A DNA stretch of 64,000 bases, from assembly GCF_002813325.1 (NCBI RefSeq), contig NZ_PHUG01000001.1, positions 124,001 through 188,000 of the forward strand, written 5' to 3'. Of the stretch, positions 10,980 to 19,918 are shown piece after piece. The notes beneath the pieces were generated by a model. It had not been told where the DNA came from and ran no database searches. It saw nothing but the letters and a program-made list of their open reading frames with translations. Origin of the DNA: Janthinobacterium sp. 64 (GTDB lineage Bacteria > Pseudomonadota > Gammaproteobacteria > Burkholderiales > Burkholderiaceae_D). The number at the start of each line of letters is the position of its first letter. The first letter of the stretch is position 1. A program made the position numbers and the translations under genes.

Positions 10980-11281
10980 GAAAATCCCCTTGTGCTTGAG
11001 ACAGTCGCTTCATAATGTCGGGACGCGCCCCTGCATGCCGGGGAAGTCATCCTATTGCCCGTTTTTATCTATTTCCTGTGCGTAGCGAGTACGCAAATGA
11101 AAGCTTACTCTTGATGTAAACTAATACAATTTTAATAATTCTATTGGTTTGCTTGACAACATCGCATATGGCTATGTACGGCTGTGCTAACGATAGCCAA
11201 CATGACGTTGGGAAATGGCGTGACAAGACGCCCCAGTTTGTGCTGGCGGCGCCTTGGGCAGGGGGAGGGGAGGCGGGTGCG
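10980..11281. other. Intergenic region between the PEP-CTERM gene and gbsR
   Basis: About 300 bp without a supportable gene. It should contain the minus-strand promoter of the PEP-CTERM gene. The only clear structure is an inverted repeat TGCGTA-GCGAG-TACGCA at 11079-11095 next to an AT-rich tract (11105-11150). No terminator for gbsR with a T tract was found, and no sigma-54 motif was seen. Confidence 0.5.
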
Positions 11282-11854
11282 TCAGTCGCTGTTGTTGCTG
11301 ACGCCAAACAGACGGTCTTTGGCGTTGAGCAATTTTTGCACCTTGGCGCCCATTTTCATCAGCTGCGCCATCGATTCGGGCGACAGGCGCTGCAAGTCGT
11401 CGAACCAGGTGTTGGCCAGGTCGACCAATTCATACATTTCGCGCATGCGCTCCTGCGCATATTGGTCGACGGGTTCCGTGGCCGGCGCCAGCAGCGATTC
11501 GCGCAGCACCGTCAGCGTGGGCGCCACTTCGCGGCGGCGGCGCTCGGCGGCCACCACGCGGAAGATTTGCCACACATCGCCCAGCGAGGAAAAATACTCG
11601 CGCCGGTCGCCGGGAATGCGCGACTGGCGTATCAAGCCCCAGCCCTGCAATTCCTTCAAGCCGATGCTCACGTTCGAGCGTGAAAAACTCAGGTGTTCCG
11701 CGATTTCGTCTGCGTGCAAAGGATGCTCCGCGACAAACAACAAGGCGTACACTTGCCCCACCGTGCGGTTAAAGCCCCAGCGGCTGCCCATCTCGCCGAA
11801 ATGGCTGACGAAGGTCAGGATCAGCGGCGTCATGTGGATATTTTGAGTTTTCAT
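11282..11854 (-). CDS. GbsR/MarR-family transcriptional regulator
   Basis: A DNA-binding repressor candidate of 190 residues. The N-terminal half is a winged helix (GQVYALLFVAEHPLHADEIAEHLSFSRSNVSIGLKELQGWGLIRQ, ~29-72), and the C-terminal half is helical and probably mediates dimerisation. It is divergent from cydDCABX. Start choice: the ATG at 11854 (MKTQNIHM) gives a product of normal GbsR-family length, whereas an upstream in-frame ATG at 11926 would add 24 unrelated residues and extend the gene back through the divergent promoter region. The start codon lies inside one copy of a repeated operator-like motif, suggesting autoregulation. The ligand is unknown. Confidence 0.88.
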   Translation of the reverse strand: MKTQNIHMTPLILTFVSHFGEMGSRWGFNRTVGQVYALLFVAEHPLHADEIAEHLSFSRSNVSIGLKELQGWGLIRQSRIPGDRREYFSSLGDVWQIFRVVAAERRRREVAPTLTVLRESLLAPATEPVDQYAQERMREMYELVDLANTWFDDLQRLSPESMAQLMKMGAKVQKLLNAKDRLFGVSNNSD

Positions 11855-11958
11855 AATTATCTGAATTTTTTCACGCCACACCCGCAGGGTCAATTGATAT
11901 ATGTCATGTTTCGCAGTATTATACAAAATATCGAATTTACAGAAAATTCTGAAAACTC
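11845..11958. promoter_or_regulatory. Paired operator-like motifs at the gbsR/cydD divide
   Basis: CAGATAATTATGAAAACTC (minus strand, 11863 to 11845) and CAGAAAATTCTGAAAACTC (plus strand, 11940-11958) match at 17 of 19 positions and face each other. The second contains the palindrome CAGAA-AA-TTCTG. One covers the gbsR start codon and the other lies just upstream of cydD, as expected for a regulator controlling both divergent units. GbsR binding is inferred. Confidence 0.5.
11894..11907 (+). promoter_or_regulatory. Fnr/Anr-type box upstream of cydD
   Basis: TTGAT-ATAT-GTCAT matches 8 of 10 conserved positions of the Fnr consensus TTGAT-N4-ATCAA. Its centre is about 71 bp before the cydD start codon. 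Low-oxygen activation of cytochrome bd genes by Fnr-family regulators is well known, which makes the position meaningful. Confidence 0.45.
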
Positions 11959-11971
11959 AAAAAGTATAGAG

Positions 11972-13672
11972 ATGCCGACCACGCCACTGTCTTTACCCCG
12001 CTTTCTCCTTCCCCGCGCCGCCAGCCTGGCGCAAGGTGGCGCCGCCTTGTTGTGGCTGCCACAAGCGGCCTTGCTGGCCTGGGCCGTGCAAGCCATGCTC
12101 GATGGCGCGCCGTGGCGCGCGGCCCTGCTGCCGGCCGCTGGCGTGCTGCTGCTGGGCGTGCTGCGCGCAGGCGGCGAAGCGTGGGGCGCGCGGCGCATGT
12201 ACGCGGCGGCGCGCGCGCACCTGTCCACCTTGCGCGCGCAAGTGGCGCAAGCGCTGGCGCACCGTTCGCCGCTGGACCGCCAGCGCGCGCAGTCGGGCCA
12301 GGCGGCCAGCGTCATCGCCGAGCAGGCCGAAGCCATCGTGCCGTACCTGGTGCGCTACAAGCCGGCGCGCTGGAAGGTGATGCTCGTGCCGCTCGTGATC
12401 CTGGCCGTCGTCACGCCGCTGTCGTGGATCGCCGCCTTGATCCTGCTCATCGCCGCGCCCCTGATTCCCGTCTTCATGGCTCTGGTGGGCATGGGTGCGC
12501 AAGCGGCCAGCCGCGCGCAGATGGTGGAAATGGGCAGCATGAACGCCTTTCTATTGGACCGCCTGCGCGGCCTGGCCACCCTGCGCGCGCTCGACGCCGT
12601 CGACGCCACGGCCGAACGGCTCGACGCCTCGTCGCAATCCGTGCGCCGGCGCACGATGGTGGTGCTGCGCATCGCCTTTTTGTCGTCCGCCGTGCTGGAA
12701 CTGTTTTCCGCGCTGGGGGTGGCCATGGTGGCGGCCTTCATCGGCTTTTCACTGTTGGGCAGCATCAATTTCGGCACCTGGGGCCGTGAGCTGAGCCTGG
12801 GGCAGGGCTTGTTCATCCTGCTGCTGGCCCCCGCGTTCTTCGAACCGCTGCGCGAACTGGCCGCCGTCTGGCACGACAAGGCGGCCGGCGAAGCGGGCCT
12901 GGCCGGCCTGCACGACCTGGCGGGCGAGGGCGTAGCCCTGCCTGGAGCCGGCGTGGCAGCGGCTGCCGTGTCCGCCGCCGCCATGGCGGTGGCACCGCCA
13001 CCGGCCGTCGAACTCCATCAACTGCGCTTTGCCCACCCCGGCGAAGCGCCCGTATTCGAGCGCTTCGATTTGACGGTACATGCCGGCGAACACGTGGCCC
13101 TGCTGGGCGCCAGCGGCGCCGGCAAGACCACCTTGCTGTCGTTGCTGGCCGGCTTGCTGCCCGCCAGCGGCGGCGAGATCCGCATCGGCGGCGTGCGCCT
13201 GACCGACGGCACCGTCAATACCTTGCGCCAGCGCATGGCGTGGATGGGCCAGCGCCCGCACGTGTTTGCCGCGTCCGTCAGCCAGAATGTGACACTGGGC
13301 CGGGCAGATGCGAACGCCGCGCAGGTGACGCAGGCGCTGCACCTGGCCGACCTGGCTAGCGTGGCGCAGGCGCAGCCGGCCGTCATGCTCAGCGATGGCG
13401 GCCAGGGCTTGTCCGGCGGCGAAGCCGTGCGCCTGGCGCTGGCCCGCGTGGCCCTGCATCCGCATGCCGATTTGCTGCTGGTCGATGAGCCGACGGCCCA
13501 CCTGGACAGCGAAACGGCGGCGCGCGTCACGGATGCCTTGCTGGAATTGGCCAAGGGCAAGACGATGATCGTTGCCACGCACGACCCCGTGCTGGCCGGC
13601 CGGCTGCAGCGCACGGTGCAGGTCGATGCCCTAGCCCTGGCACAGGAGCACGAACAGGAACAGCCGGCATGA
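11972..13672 (+). CDS. cydD: CydD, subunit of the heterodimeric ABC exporter for cytochrome bd assembly
   Basis: With CydC, exports glutathione/cysteine to the periplasm, needed for cytochrome bd maturation. The 566-residue half-transporter has about six N-terminal membrane helices (1-330). The nucleotide-binding domain follows: Walker A GASGAGKTT (~380-388), signature LSGGE (~480), Walker B LLLVDEPT. The ATG at 11972 is chosen because an in-frame ATG far upstream would run back through the promoter and into the divergent gbsR. The last codons overlap cydC (ATGA), so the two are translationally coupled. Confidence 0.93.
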   Translation: MPTTPLSLPRFLLPRAASLAQGGAALLWLPQAALLAWAVQAMLDGAPWRAALLPAAGVLLLGVLRAGGEAWGARRMYAAARAHLSTLRAQVAQALAHRSPLDRQRAQSGQAASVIAEQAEAIVPYLVRYKPARWKVMLVPLVILAVVTPLSWIAALILLIAAPLIPVFMALVGMGAQAASRAQMVEMGSMNAFLLDRLRGLATLRALDAVDATAERLDASSQSVRRRTMVVLRIAFLSSAVLELFSALGVAMVAAFIGFSLLGSINFGTWGRELSLGQGLFILLLAPAFFEPLRELAAVWHDKAAGEAGLAGLHDLAGEGVALPGAGVAAAAVSAAAMAVAPPPAVELHQLRFAHPGEAPVFERFDLTVHAGEHVALLGASGAGKTTLLSLLAGLLPASGGEIRIGGVRLTDGTVNTLRQRMAWMGQRPHVFAASVSQNVTLGRADANAAQVTQALHLADLASVAQAQPAVMLSDGGQGLSGGEAVRLALARVALHPHADLLLVDEPTAHLDSETAARVTDALLELAKGKTMIVATHDPVLAGRLQRTVQVDALALAQEHEQEQPA

Positions 13673-15351
13673 AAAATTCACTGATACACAACCCCGTCCT
13701 GCGGCAATTGCTGCTGGCCCAACCCGGCAAGCTGATCGCCGGCGCCTTGCTGGCGGCCCTGACGGCGGTGGCCGGCATGGCCTTGCTGGGTTTGTCCGGC
13801 TGGTTCATCACGGCCACCTCGATTGCCGGCCTGCATGCCTCTACGGCCATCGTGTTCGACGTGTTCGGCCCGTCGGCCGGCATCCGCCTGCTGGCCATCG
13901 GCCGCACGGGCTCGCGCTATGCGGAGCGGCTCGTCACGCACGACGCCACGTTCGCCGCGCTGGCCAGCATCCGCGTGCGGCTGTTCCGTGGCTGGTCGCG
14001 CCCGGAAGCGGCCAGCCGCTTGCTGCGCCAGCCCGCCAGGCTGCTGTTCCGCCTGACGGCCGATATCGACGCGCTCGAATCGCTGTACTTGCGCCTGCTG
14101 GTGCCAGCTTTTACGGCCCTGTGCGTGGCCTTGCTGGCCGGCGTGGCGCTGGGCGTGATGCAGTGGCAGCTGGGCCTGGGCCTGGCTGCGTGGCTGCTGC
14201 TCGCCGGCGGCGGCATCAGCTGGGCCGTGGCGCAGCGTGCCCGCCGTCCCGCCATCGTGCGCTCGCGCGCCATCGAAAAATTGCGTTCCGGCACCATCGA
14301 CCTGGTGGCCGGTCAGACGGATCTGGTGATGGCGGGCCGCATCGACGCCCAGTGCGCGGCGCTGGCGCAGATCGACCGTTCGCTGGCGCAAGCCGATTTT
14401 GCCCTGCTGCGCCTGGAAACGGCGGCCGGCGCCGCGTATGGCGTGGCGGGCAGCGCGCTACTTTCCGGCGTGCTGCTGGCCGTGGCCGCGCTGGTGCAGC
14501 AGCAAACGATGAGTGTTCCGCTGGCGGCCTTGGCCCTGCTGATCGCCCTGACGGCCGTGGAACCGTTCGCGGGACTGCGCCGCGGCGCGCTGGAAGCGGG
14601 GCGCATGCTGCTGGCCATGCGCCGCCTGGCGCCGCGCCTTGACGGCAATGAGGTGGCGCTGCCGCGCTTTGATGCCGCACCGGGCTTGCGCCTGGAACAC
14701 GTGAGTGCTGCGCATGCGGGCAGCCAGGTCGCCATCTTGCATGACGTATCGCTGCACATCGCCGACGGCGAGCGCGTGGCCTTGATCGGCCCCAGCGGCG
14801 CGGGCAAGTCCACCTTGCTGGCCCTTGCCGCGCGCGAGCTGGCGCCGCTGTCGGGCAAGGTGGCCGCGCCGCGCGCCTGTTTGTTCACGCAGAAGACGGA
14901 ACTATTTCAGGACAGCTTGCGCGACAACCTGCGCCTGGCGGACCCGTCCGCCAGCGATGCGCAGCTGTGGGCGGCGCTGCAGGCAGCCGGCCTGGACGAG
15001 GAAGTGCGCGCGTTTGCGGACGGCCTGGACACCATGCTGGGCGAGGGCGGCCTGGGCTTGTCGGGCGGCCAGGCGCGGCGATTGGCGCTGGCGCGGCTGT
15101 TCCTGCACGAATCGAGCTTGTGGCTGCTGGACGAAGCGACCGAAGCGCTCAATGCGCAGGTGGCCATCGACGTCCTGCGGCGCCTGCGCGCGCGCAGCGA
15201 AGGACGCAGCTTGCTGATCGCCACCCACTTGCGGCGCGAAGCGGCGCTGGCGGACAGGCTGGTCAGCCTGCGCGATGGCCGCATCGTCGGTGACGCGCGC
15301 CGTGGCACAGCCGCCTTCGAGGCGGCGCTAGCGGGATTGCGGGGGGACTGA
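13669..15351 (+). CDS. cydC: CydC, partner subunit of the CydDC ABC exporter
   Basis: A 560-residue ABC half-transporter: membrane domain (1-330) and ATPase domain with Walker A GPSGAGKST (~375-383), signature LSGGQ (~464) and Walker B LWLLDEATE. The Q-loop region (CLFTQKTELFQDSLRDNLRL) is characteristic of the exporter class. It overlaps cydD by four bases and is followed 67 bp later by cydA. The exported thiol substrate is known from E. coli, not from this sequence. Confidence 0.93.
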   Translation: MKNSLIHNPVLRQLLLAQPGKLIAGALLAALTAVAGMALLGLSGWFITATSIAGLHASTAIVFDVFGPSAGIRLLAIGRTGSRYAERLVTHDATFAALASIRVRLFRGWSRPEAASRLLRQPARLLFRLTADIDALESLYLRLLVPAFTALCVALLAGVALGVMQWQLGLGLAAWLLLAGGGISWAVAQRARRPAIVRSRAIEKLRSGTIDLVAGQTDLVMAGRIDAQCAALAQIDRSLAQADFALLRLETAAGAAYGVAGSALLSGVLLAVAALVQQQTMSVPLAALALLIALTAVEPFAGLRRGALEAGRMLLAMRRLAPRLDGNEVALPRFDAAPGLRLEHVSAAHAGSQVAILHDVSLHIADGERVALIGPSGAGKSTLLALAARELAPLSGKVAAPRACLFTQKTELFQDSLRDNLRLADPSASDAQLWAALQAAGLDEEVRAFADGLDTMLGEGGLGLSGGQARRLALARLFLHESSLWLLDEATEALNAQVAIDVLRRLRARSEGRSLLIATHLRREAALADRLVSLRDGRIVGDARRGTAAFEAALAGLRGD

Positions 15352-15418
15352 CGGGCAAGCGGTCAGTATTTGAAAGGTAGCAAGTTTACACACAGTAGGG
15401 AAACACCAAGGAAATCAT

Positions 15419-16996
15419 ATGGACTTCGATATTGTCGCTTTATCCAGACTGCAGTTCGCGCTGACAGCTCTGTACCACTTTATATTTGTTCCGCTGACGA
15501 TAGGCCTGTCAGTGATCCTCGCCATCATGGAAACGGTTTACGTGATGACGAACCGCCCCATCTGGCGCGACATGACCAAGTTCTGGGGTGTCTTGTTCGG
15601 CATCAACTTCGCCATGGGTGTGGCGACGGGCATCGTCATGGAATTCCAGTTCGGCATGAACTGGAGCTACTACAGCCATTATGTGGGCGACATTTTCGGC
15701 GCGCCGCTGGCCATCGAGGGGCTGATGGCCTTCTTCCTGGAAGCGACCTTCGTCGGCCTGTTCTTCTTCGGCTGGGACAAGTTGTCGAAGCGGGGCCACC
15801 TGATCACCACCTGGCTGGTGGCCATCGGCTCGAACTTCTCGGCCCTGTGGATTTTGATCGCCAACGGCTGGATGCAAAATCCCGTCGGCGCGGCCTTCAA
15901 TCCGCAGACCATGCGCATGGAAGTGACGGATTTCGGCGCCGTGCTGACGAACCCCGTGGCGCAGGCGAAATTCGTGCACACGGTGTCGGCCGGTTACACG
16001 GCGGCGGCCATCTTCGTGCTCGGTATTTCCGCCTGGTATCTGCTGAAGGGCCGCCACGTGCAGCTGGCCAAGCGTTCGATGACGGTGGCCGCCTCGTTCG
16101 GCCTGGCCGCCACCTTGTCGGTGGTGGTACTCGGCGACGAAAGCGGCTACCTGTCGTCCGAACATCAGAAGATGAAGCTGGCCGCCATCGAGGCCATGTG
16201 GACCACGGAGCCGGCGCCCGCCGCCTTCACGGCCTTCGGCTTCCCTGACGCGCAAGCGCGCGAGACGCATTACGCCGTGCACATCCCGATGGTGATGGGC
16301 TTGATCGGCACGCGTTCACTGTCGACGGAAATCCCCGGCATCGAGCAGCTGGTCGACCGTGGCGAACTGCTGATCAAGGATGGCATCAAAGCGTATGACG
16401 CGCTGCAAACCATCCGCAGCGTGGCGCCGGGCGCCCCCGTGCCGCAGGACGCGAAGGACGTGTTCGAGTCGAAAGGCCAGTCCATGGGCTATGCCTTGTT
16501 GCTGAAACGCTATGTCGACGATCCGCGCCAGGCCACGCCCGAGCAGATCCGCAAGGCCGCGCTCGACACCGTGCCGCCCGTGGGGCCCTTGTTCTGGTCC
16601 TTCCGCGTGATGGTGGGTCTGGGCATGTTCTTTATCTTGCTGACCGGTACCTTCTTCGTGCTGTCGACGCGCCGCACCCTGGACAAGCACCGCTGGCTGC
16701 TGAAGCTGGCCGTGTTCGCCATCCCGCTGCCGTGGGTGGCGATTGAAGCGGGCTGGATCGTGGCCGAAGTGGGCCGCCAGCCGTGGGTCATCGAAGGCGT
16801 GCTGCCAACGGCCGTGGCCGTCTCGAACCTGGGCGCGACCACCTTGCTCATCACCATTGCCGGCTTTGCCGCCATCTACACCGTGCTGCTGATGATCGAA
16901 ATGAAGCTCATGCTCAAGGCCATCCGCAAGGGGCCGGAAGAGACGGCGCCGGGCCCCGTGCCAGCGGCCGCAGCCATTCATACTCAACGCGCCTGA
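15419..16996 (+). CDS. cydA: Cytochrome bd ubiquinol oxidase subunit I
   Basis: Catalytic subunit carrying hemes b558, b595 and d; oxidises ubiquinol and reduces oxygen to water with high affinity, without proton pumping. The 525-residue protein shows the heme-ligand His in ALYHFIF (His20, equivalent to E. coli His19), the second His in KFVHTVSAGY (~186), the conserved Glu-rich helix FGAPLAIEGLMAFFLEATFVG, and GRQPWVIEGVLPT near the C-terminus. AAGGA precedes the ATG. It forms one operon with cydB and cydX. Confidence 0.98.
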   Translation: MDFDIVALSRLQFALTALYHFIFVPLTIGLSVILAIMETVYVMTNRPIWRDMTKFWGVLFGINFAMGVATGIVMEFQFGMNWSYYSHYVGDIFGAPLAIEGLMAFFLEATFVGLFFFGWDKLSKRGHLITTWLVAIGSNFSALWILIANGWMQNPVGAAFNPQTMRMEVTDFGAVLTNPVAQAKFVHTVSAGYTAAAIFVLGISAWYLLKGRHVQLAKRSMTVAASFGLAATLSVVVLGDESGYLSSEHQKMKLAAIEAMWTTEPAPAAFTAFGFPDAQARETHYAVHIPMVMGLIGTRSLSTEIPGIEQLVDRGELLIKDGIKAYDALQTIRSVAPGAPVPQDAKDVFESKGQSMGYALLLKRYVDDPRQATPEQIRKAALDTVPPVGPLFWSFRVMVGLGMFFILLTGTFFVLSTRRTLDKHRWLLKLAVFAIPLPWVAIEAGWIVAEVGRQPWVIEGVLPTAVAVSNLGATTLLITIAGFAAIYTVLLMIEMKLMLKAIRKGPEETAPGPVPAAAAIHTQRA

Positions 16997-17009
16997 GGAG
17001 GGCCAGACC

Positions 17010-18164
17010 ATGATTTTGCATGAAATGATTTCGTATGAAACCCTGCGCCTGATCTGGTGGCTGCTGATCGGCATCCTGCTGGTGGGCTTTGCCATCACGG
17101 ACGGCTTCGACCTGGGCACGGGTATTTTGCTGCCCTTCGTCGGCAAGACGGACCTTGAGCGCCGGGTCGTCATCAACAGTATCGGTCCCGTGTGGGAAGG
17201 CAATCAGGTGTGGCTGATTCTTGGCGGCGGCGCCATCTTTGCCGCCTGGCCGCAACTGTACGCCGTCTCGTTCTCGGGCTTTTACCTGGCCATGTTCGTC
17301 ATCCTGGTGGCGCTGATCGTGCGTCCCGTGGCGTTCAAGTTCCGCAGCAAGCGCGAAGATCCTCGCTGGCGCGCGCGCTGGGATGCGGCCCTGTTCGTGG
17401 GCGGCTTCGTGCCGGCCCTGATCTGCGGCGTGGCGATCGGCAACGTGCTGCAAGGCGTGCCGTTCCGTTTCTCGCCGGACATGCACATCTTTTATGACGG
17501 CACCTTCTTTGCGCTGCTCAACCCGTTTGCGCTGCTGTGCGGCCTCGTCTCGGTGGCCATGCTGGTGATGCACGGCGCCACCTGGCTGCAGCTGAAAACG
17601 GATGGTGCCGTGGCTGAGCGGGCGCGCCGCTACGGCAGCGTCGCGGCGATTGCCACGGTCGTGCTGTATGCGGCCGCCGGCGTTGCCCTGTGGCTGTGGG
17701 TCGACGGCTATCGCATCAGCAGCACTGTGGTGGTCGACGGTCCGTCGAACCCGATGCTGAAAACGGCGCAAGTGCACGTGGGCGCCTGGTTCCTCAACTT
17801 TGCCGCCCATCCGTGGACCTGGATCGCTCCGGCCATCGGCTTGCTGGGACCCCTGCTGGCGTTCGCCTTGCTGCGCGCGCGCCGCGAAGTGCCTGCCTTG
17901 CTGGCCAGCGCGGCGGCCATCGCCGGCATCATCCTCAGCGTGGGCGCGGCCATGTTCCCGTTCATCCTGCCTTCGTCGATCGACCCGCGCGCCAGCCTGA
18001 CGGTGTGGGATTCCTCGTCCAGCCACATGACCCTGTTCATCATGCTGGTCGTCACGGCCGTCTTCATTCCCCTCATCGTGGCGTACACGACCTGGGTATA
18101 TAAAGTGCTGTGGGGTAAGGTTGACGGTAAAGCCATCGAAGACGACAGCGGTCACGCCTACTAA
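17010..18164 (+). CDS. cydB: Cytochrome bd ubiquinol oxidase subunit II
   Basis: Structural membrane partner of CydA. The 384 residues contain eight to nine hydrophobic helices and the family opening AITDGFDLGTGILLPFVG followed by VVINSIGPVWEGNQVWLILGGGA, the most conserved CydB segment. It starts 13 bp after the cydA stop, behind GGAGGG. The usual family length is about 380, so it is complete. Confidence 0.98.
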   Translation: MILHEMISYETLRLIWWLLIGILLVGFAITDGFDLGTGILLPFVGKTDLERRVVINSIGPVWEGNQVWLILGGGAIFAAWPQLYAVSFSGFYLAMFVILVALIVRPVAFKFRSKREDPRWRARWDAALFVGGFVPALICGVAIGNVLQGVPFRFSPDMHIFYDGTFFALLNPFALLCGLVSVAMLVMHGATWLQLKTDGAVAERARRYGSVAAIATVVLYAAAGVALWLWVDGYRISSTVVVDGPSNPMLKTAQVHVGAWFLNFAAHPWTWIAPAIGLLGPLLAFALLRARREVPALLASAAAIAGIILSVGAAMFPFILPSSIDPRASLTVWDSSSSHMTLFIMLVVTAVFIPLIVAYTTWVYKVLWGKVDGKAIEDDSGHAY

Positions 18165-18186
18165 GAATTTACGAAAGGATATAACT

Positions 18187-18312
18187 ATGTGGTATTTCGC
18201 CTGGATACTGGGTCTTCCGCTGGCGGCGACCTTCGCCGTACTCAATGCGATGTGGTATGAAATTGCCGATGGCGACACGACGCCGGAGCAGTACCGCGAC
18301 ACGCCGAAGTAG
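18187..18312 (+). CDS. cydX: CydX, small accessory subunit of cytochrome bd
   Basis: A 41-residue single-span protein (MWYFAWILGLPLAATFAVLNAMWYE...) with the Trp-rich N-terminus and Glu after the helix that define CydX/CbdX, which stabilises the heme d site. The ATG follows GAAAGGATATAACT, and the gene begins 22 bp after the cydB stop. It is below the size limit of many gene callers. Confidence 0.95.
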   Translation: MWYFAWILGLPLAATFAVLNAMWYEIADGDTTPEQYRDTPK

Positions 18313-18332
18313 GCGCATGTCGGCTTGACTGT

Positions 18333-18381
18333 CCCCGTCCGGCGCGATGGTTTTACCATCGCTGCCCGGCGGGGTTTTTTT
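18333..18381 (+). terminator. Rho-independent terminator of the cyd operon
   Basis: A long imperfect stem (CCCCGTCCGG...CGATGG with CCATCG...CCGGCGGGG) closed by TTTTA and followed by seven T's. It lies 20 bp after the cydX stop. Confidence 0.9.
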
Positions 18382-18404
18382 ATTCGGCATGTGGCCGGTG
18401 GCCG

Positions 18405-18584
18405 TCAGGCTGGCGTCTTGCTCGGCGGTTTCGGCACGGCCACGGCGATCGGGTCGCTGGCCGGAAAGCTTTCCTTCAGCGCTTCATCGAGCGCTTCCTC
18501 GGCATGGCTTTCGCTCGCTGGCGTGGGCGAATCGCGCTCCGGTGGCGGGGCGGGTGCGGTGGCGGCGTTGGTGCTGGAATGCAT
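18405..18584 (-). CDS. Small acidic proline-rich protein, unknown function
   Basis: A 59-residue protein beginning MHSSTNAATAPAPPPERD. Its C-terminal half, EEALDEALKESFPASDPIAV, resembles a short motif seen at the ends of small uncharacterised proteobacterial proteins. The start at 18584 is set by GAGGAG six bases upstream; an in-frame ATG further out has no such site. The protein is probably disordered at the N-terminus and soluble. It converges with the cyd operon terminator. Confidence 0.6.
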   Translation of the reverse strand: MHSSTNAATAPAPPPERDSPTPASESHAEEALDEALKESFPASDPIAVAVPKPPSKTPA

Positions 18585-18748
18585 GATGATCTCCTCGCGG
18601 TGGTGCGCCATGCTGCCGAGGTGGCCGTGGCGCGTGCTGCTGTTTCCAGCCTAGCACATCGCGCAGGAAGGGCGCGCCGGATGCGCCTGCCGAAGCGATG
18701 GCGGCGGCGTCTGCTACACTGCGCTCCACTTTCATCGACGGAACTGCC

Positions 18749-19483
18749 ATGACTTCCCTTTCTTTGCCATACCGCGCCACCGCCACCCAAGCCTGTGCCT
18801 GGCTGGCGCAACAGACGGGCACGCCGTGGACCCTGGCGCGCCTGCTGGAGCAGGGCGGCTTGCCGTATGTCTGGCTCGATTACAGCGACGCCTGGGCCGA
18901 GCTGTTCCATGACGGCGTGACGCGCTACGCGGCGCCCGTCGTGTTCATCGGCGACAAAGAGCACCTGGCTTCGGGGGCGGACGCTTCGGGTGCGGACGAT
19001 GTGTGGCTGCGCTTTACGCGCGACTCGGGCAATATCGCCATCGAACTGAAGGCGCCGGGCTTGCGCGTGCCGCTGGACGGCTTGCACTTCCAGGAGCGTG
19101 ACTTATTGCGCTTGCTCAAGGAGTTGCAGCATCCGCAGCCCGATGAAGGGCAGGCGGACAAGGCGCCCGTGGTCTTGCCCAGCGCCTTGAAGGGCTTGGG
19201 CCGCGAGCAGATTTTGCTGGCCTTTGCCGGTGTGGGCAAGGTCGACCTGGACAAGGGCATGGCCAGCGGCGTGGGTATCTTTGGCGACGATGGCGCGCGC
19301 GTGCGCAAGAATTCGCGCGGTGGCAAGAATAGCCATTTGTGGCATCCGGTGACCTTGGCGTTTGGCTTGCACGACGTGCACCGCGTGCCGATGGCGCATC
19401 TGAAAAAGGCGTTCGCCACGCAACCCTTGCTGCGCGAATGGAAGGCGGACTGGCTGGAATCGCTGCGCTTGCTGGGCGAGTGA
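18749..19483 (+). CDS. Conserved hypothetical cytoplasmic protein
   Basis: A 244-residue soluble protein without signal peptide or membrane segments. The N-terminal part (TATQACAWLAQQTGTPWTLARLLEQGGLPYVWLDY) looks like a small helical DNA-binding or adaptor module of the kind seen in phage and plasmid proteins, but no catalytic motif is visible. The C-terminal third is basic (RVRKNSRGGKNSHLWHP). The start at 18749 (MTSLSLPY) is the first ATG consistent with the conserved-looking region; its ribosome-binding site is weak. Function not assigned. Confidence 0.65.
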   Translation: MTSLSLPYRATATQACAWLAQQTGTPWTLARLLEQGGLPYVWLDYSDAWAELFHDGVTRYAAPVVFIGDKEHLASGADASGADDVWLRFTRDSGNIAIELKAPGLRVPLDGLHFQERDLLRLLKELQHPQPDEGQADKAPVVLPSALKGLGREQILLAFAGVGKVDLDKGMASGVGIFGDDGARVRKNSRGGKNSHLWHPVTLAFGLHDVHRVPMAHLKKAFATQPLLREWKADWLESLRLLGE

Positions 19484-19485
19484 GC

Positions 19486-19860
19486 TTACAGTTCGATGGG
19501 CGCCACTTCCGTGCCGATGTCGGGCGCCGCGTAATGCATGCTGAAATACACGAAAGCGCCGATATTGAGGGCGACCGTGATCCAGAACACGATGCGGAAC
19601 GAGCGCTTGCTAGACTTGTGGCGCAGCCATTGCTGGGCCAGCACGGCGCCCGGCCAGCCGCACAGCAGTCCCAATAGCAGCAAGGTGCGCTCCGAGGTGC
19701 GCCAGCGCCCTTGTTTGGCGGCCGACTTGTCGATCGCATAGGCGACGAAACAGCCGAGGCTCAGCACGCCGTACACGAGGGCGACCAAGGCGGGGATGTG
19801 GAAAAAGAACGTGGCCAGCAAATACAGAACGACAAAGAACAGGATGGCAAGGTAGGGCAT
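19486..19860 (-). CDS. DUF1294 family membrane protein
   Basis: A 124-residue protein with three or four hydrophobic segments and the DUF1294 core GRWRTSERTLLLLGLLCGWPGAVLAQQWLRHKSSK...F. In longer family members the domain is fused behind a cold-shock domain; here it stands alone. The start at 19860 (MPYLAILFF) opens directly into the first membrane helix; a longer frame upstream adds an unlikely basic stretch. Convergent with the preceding gene, two bases apart. Function unknown. Confidence 0.8.
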   Translation of the reverse strand: MPYLAILFFVVLYLLATFFFHIPALVALVYGVLSLGCFVAYAIDKSAAKQGRWRTSERTLLLLGLLCGWPGAVLAQQWLRHKSSKRSFRIVFWITVALNIGAFVYFSMHYAAPDIGTEVAPIEL

Positions 19861-19918
19861 AGGATGTGGTGGCTTGAGCGGGGGCGTGAGTATCCCACAT
19901 GGAGAGCGATGCCGCTGT

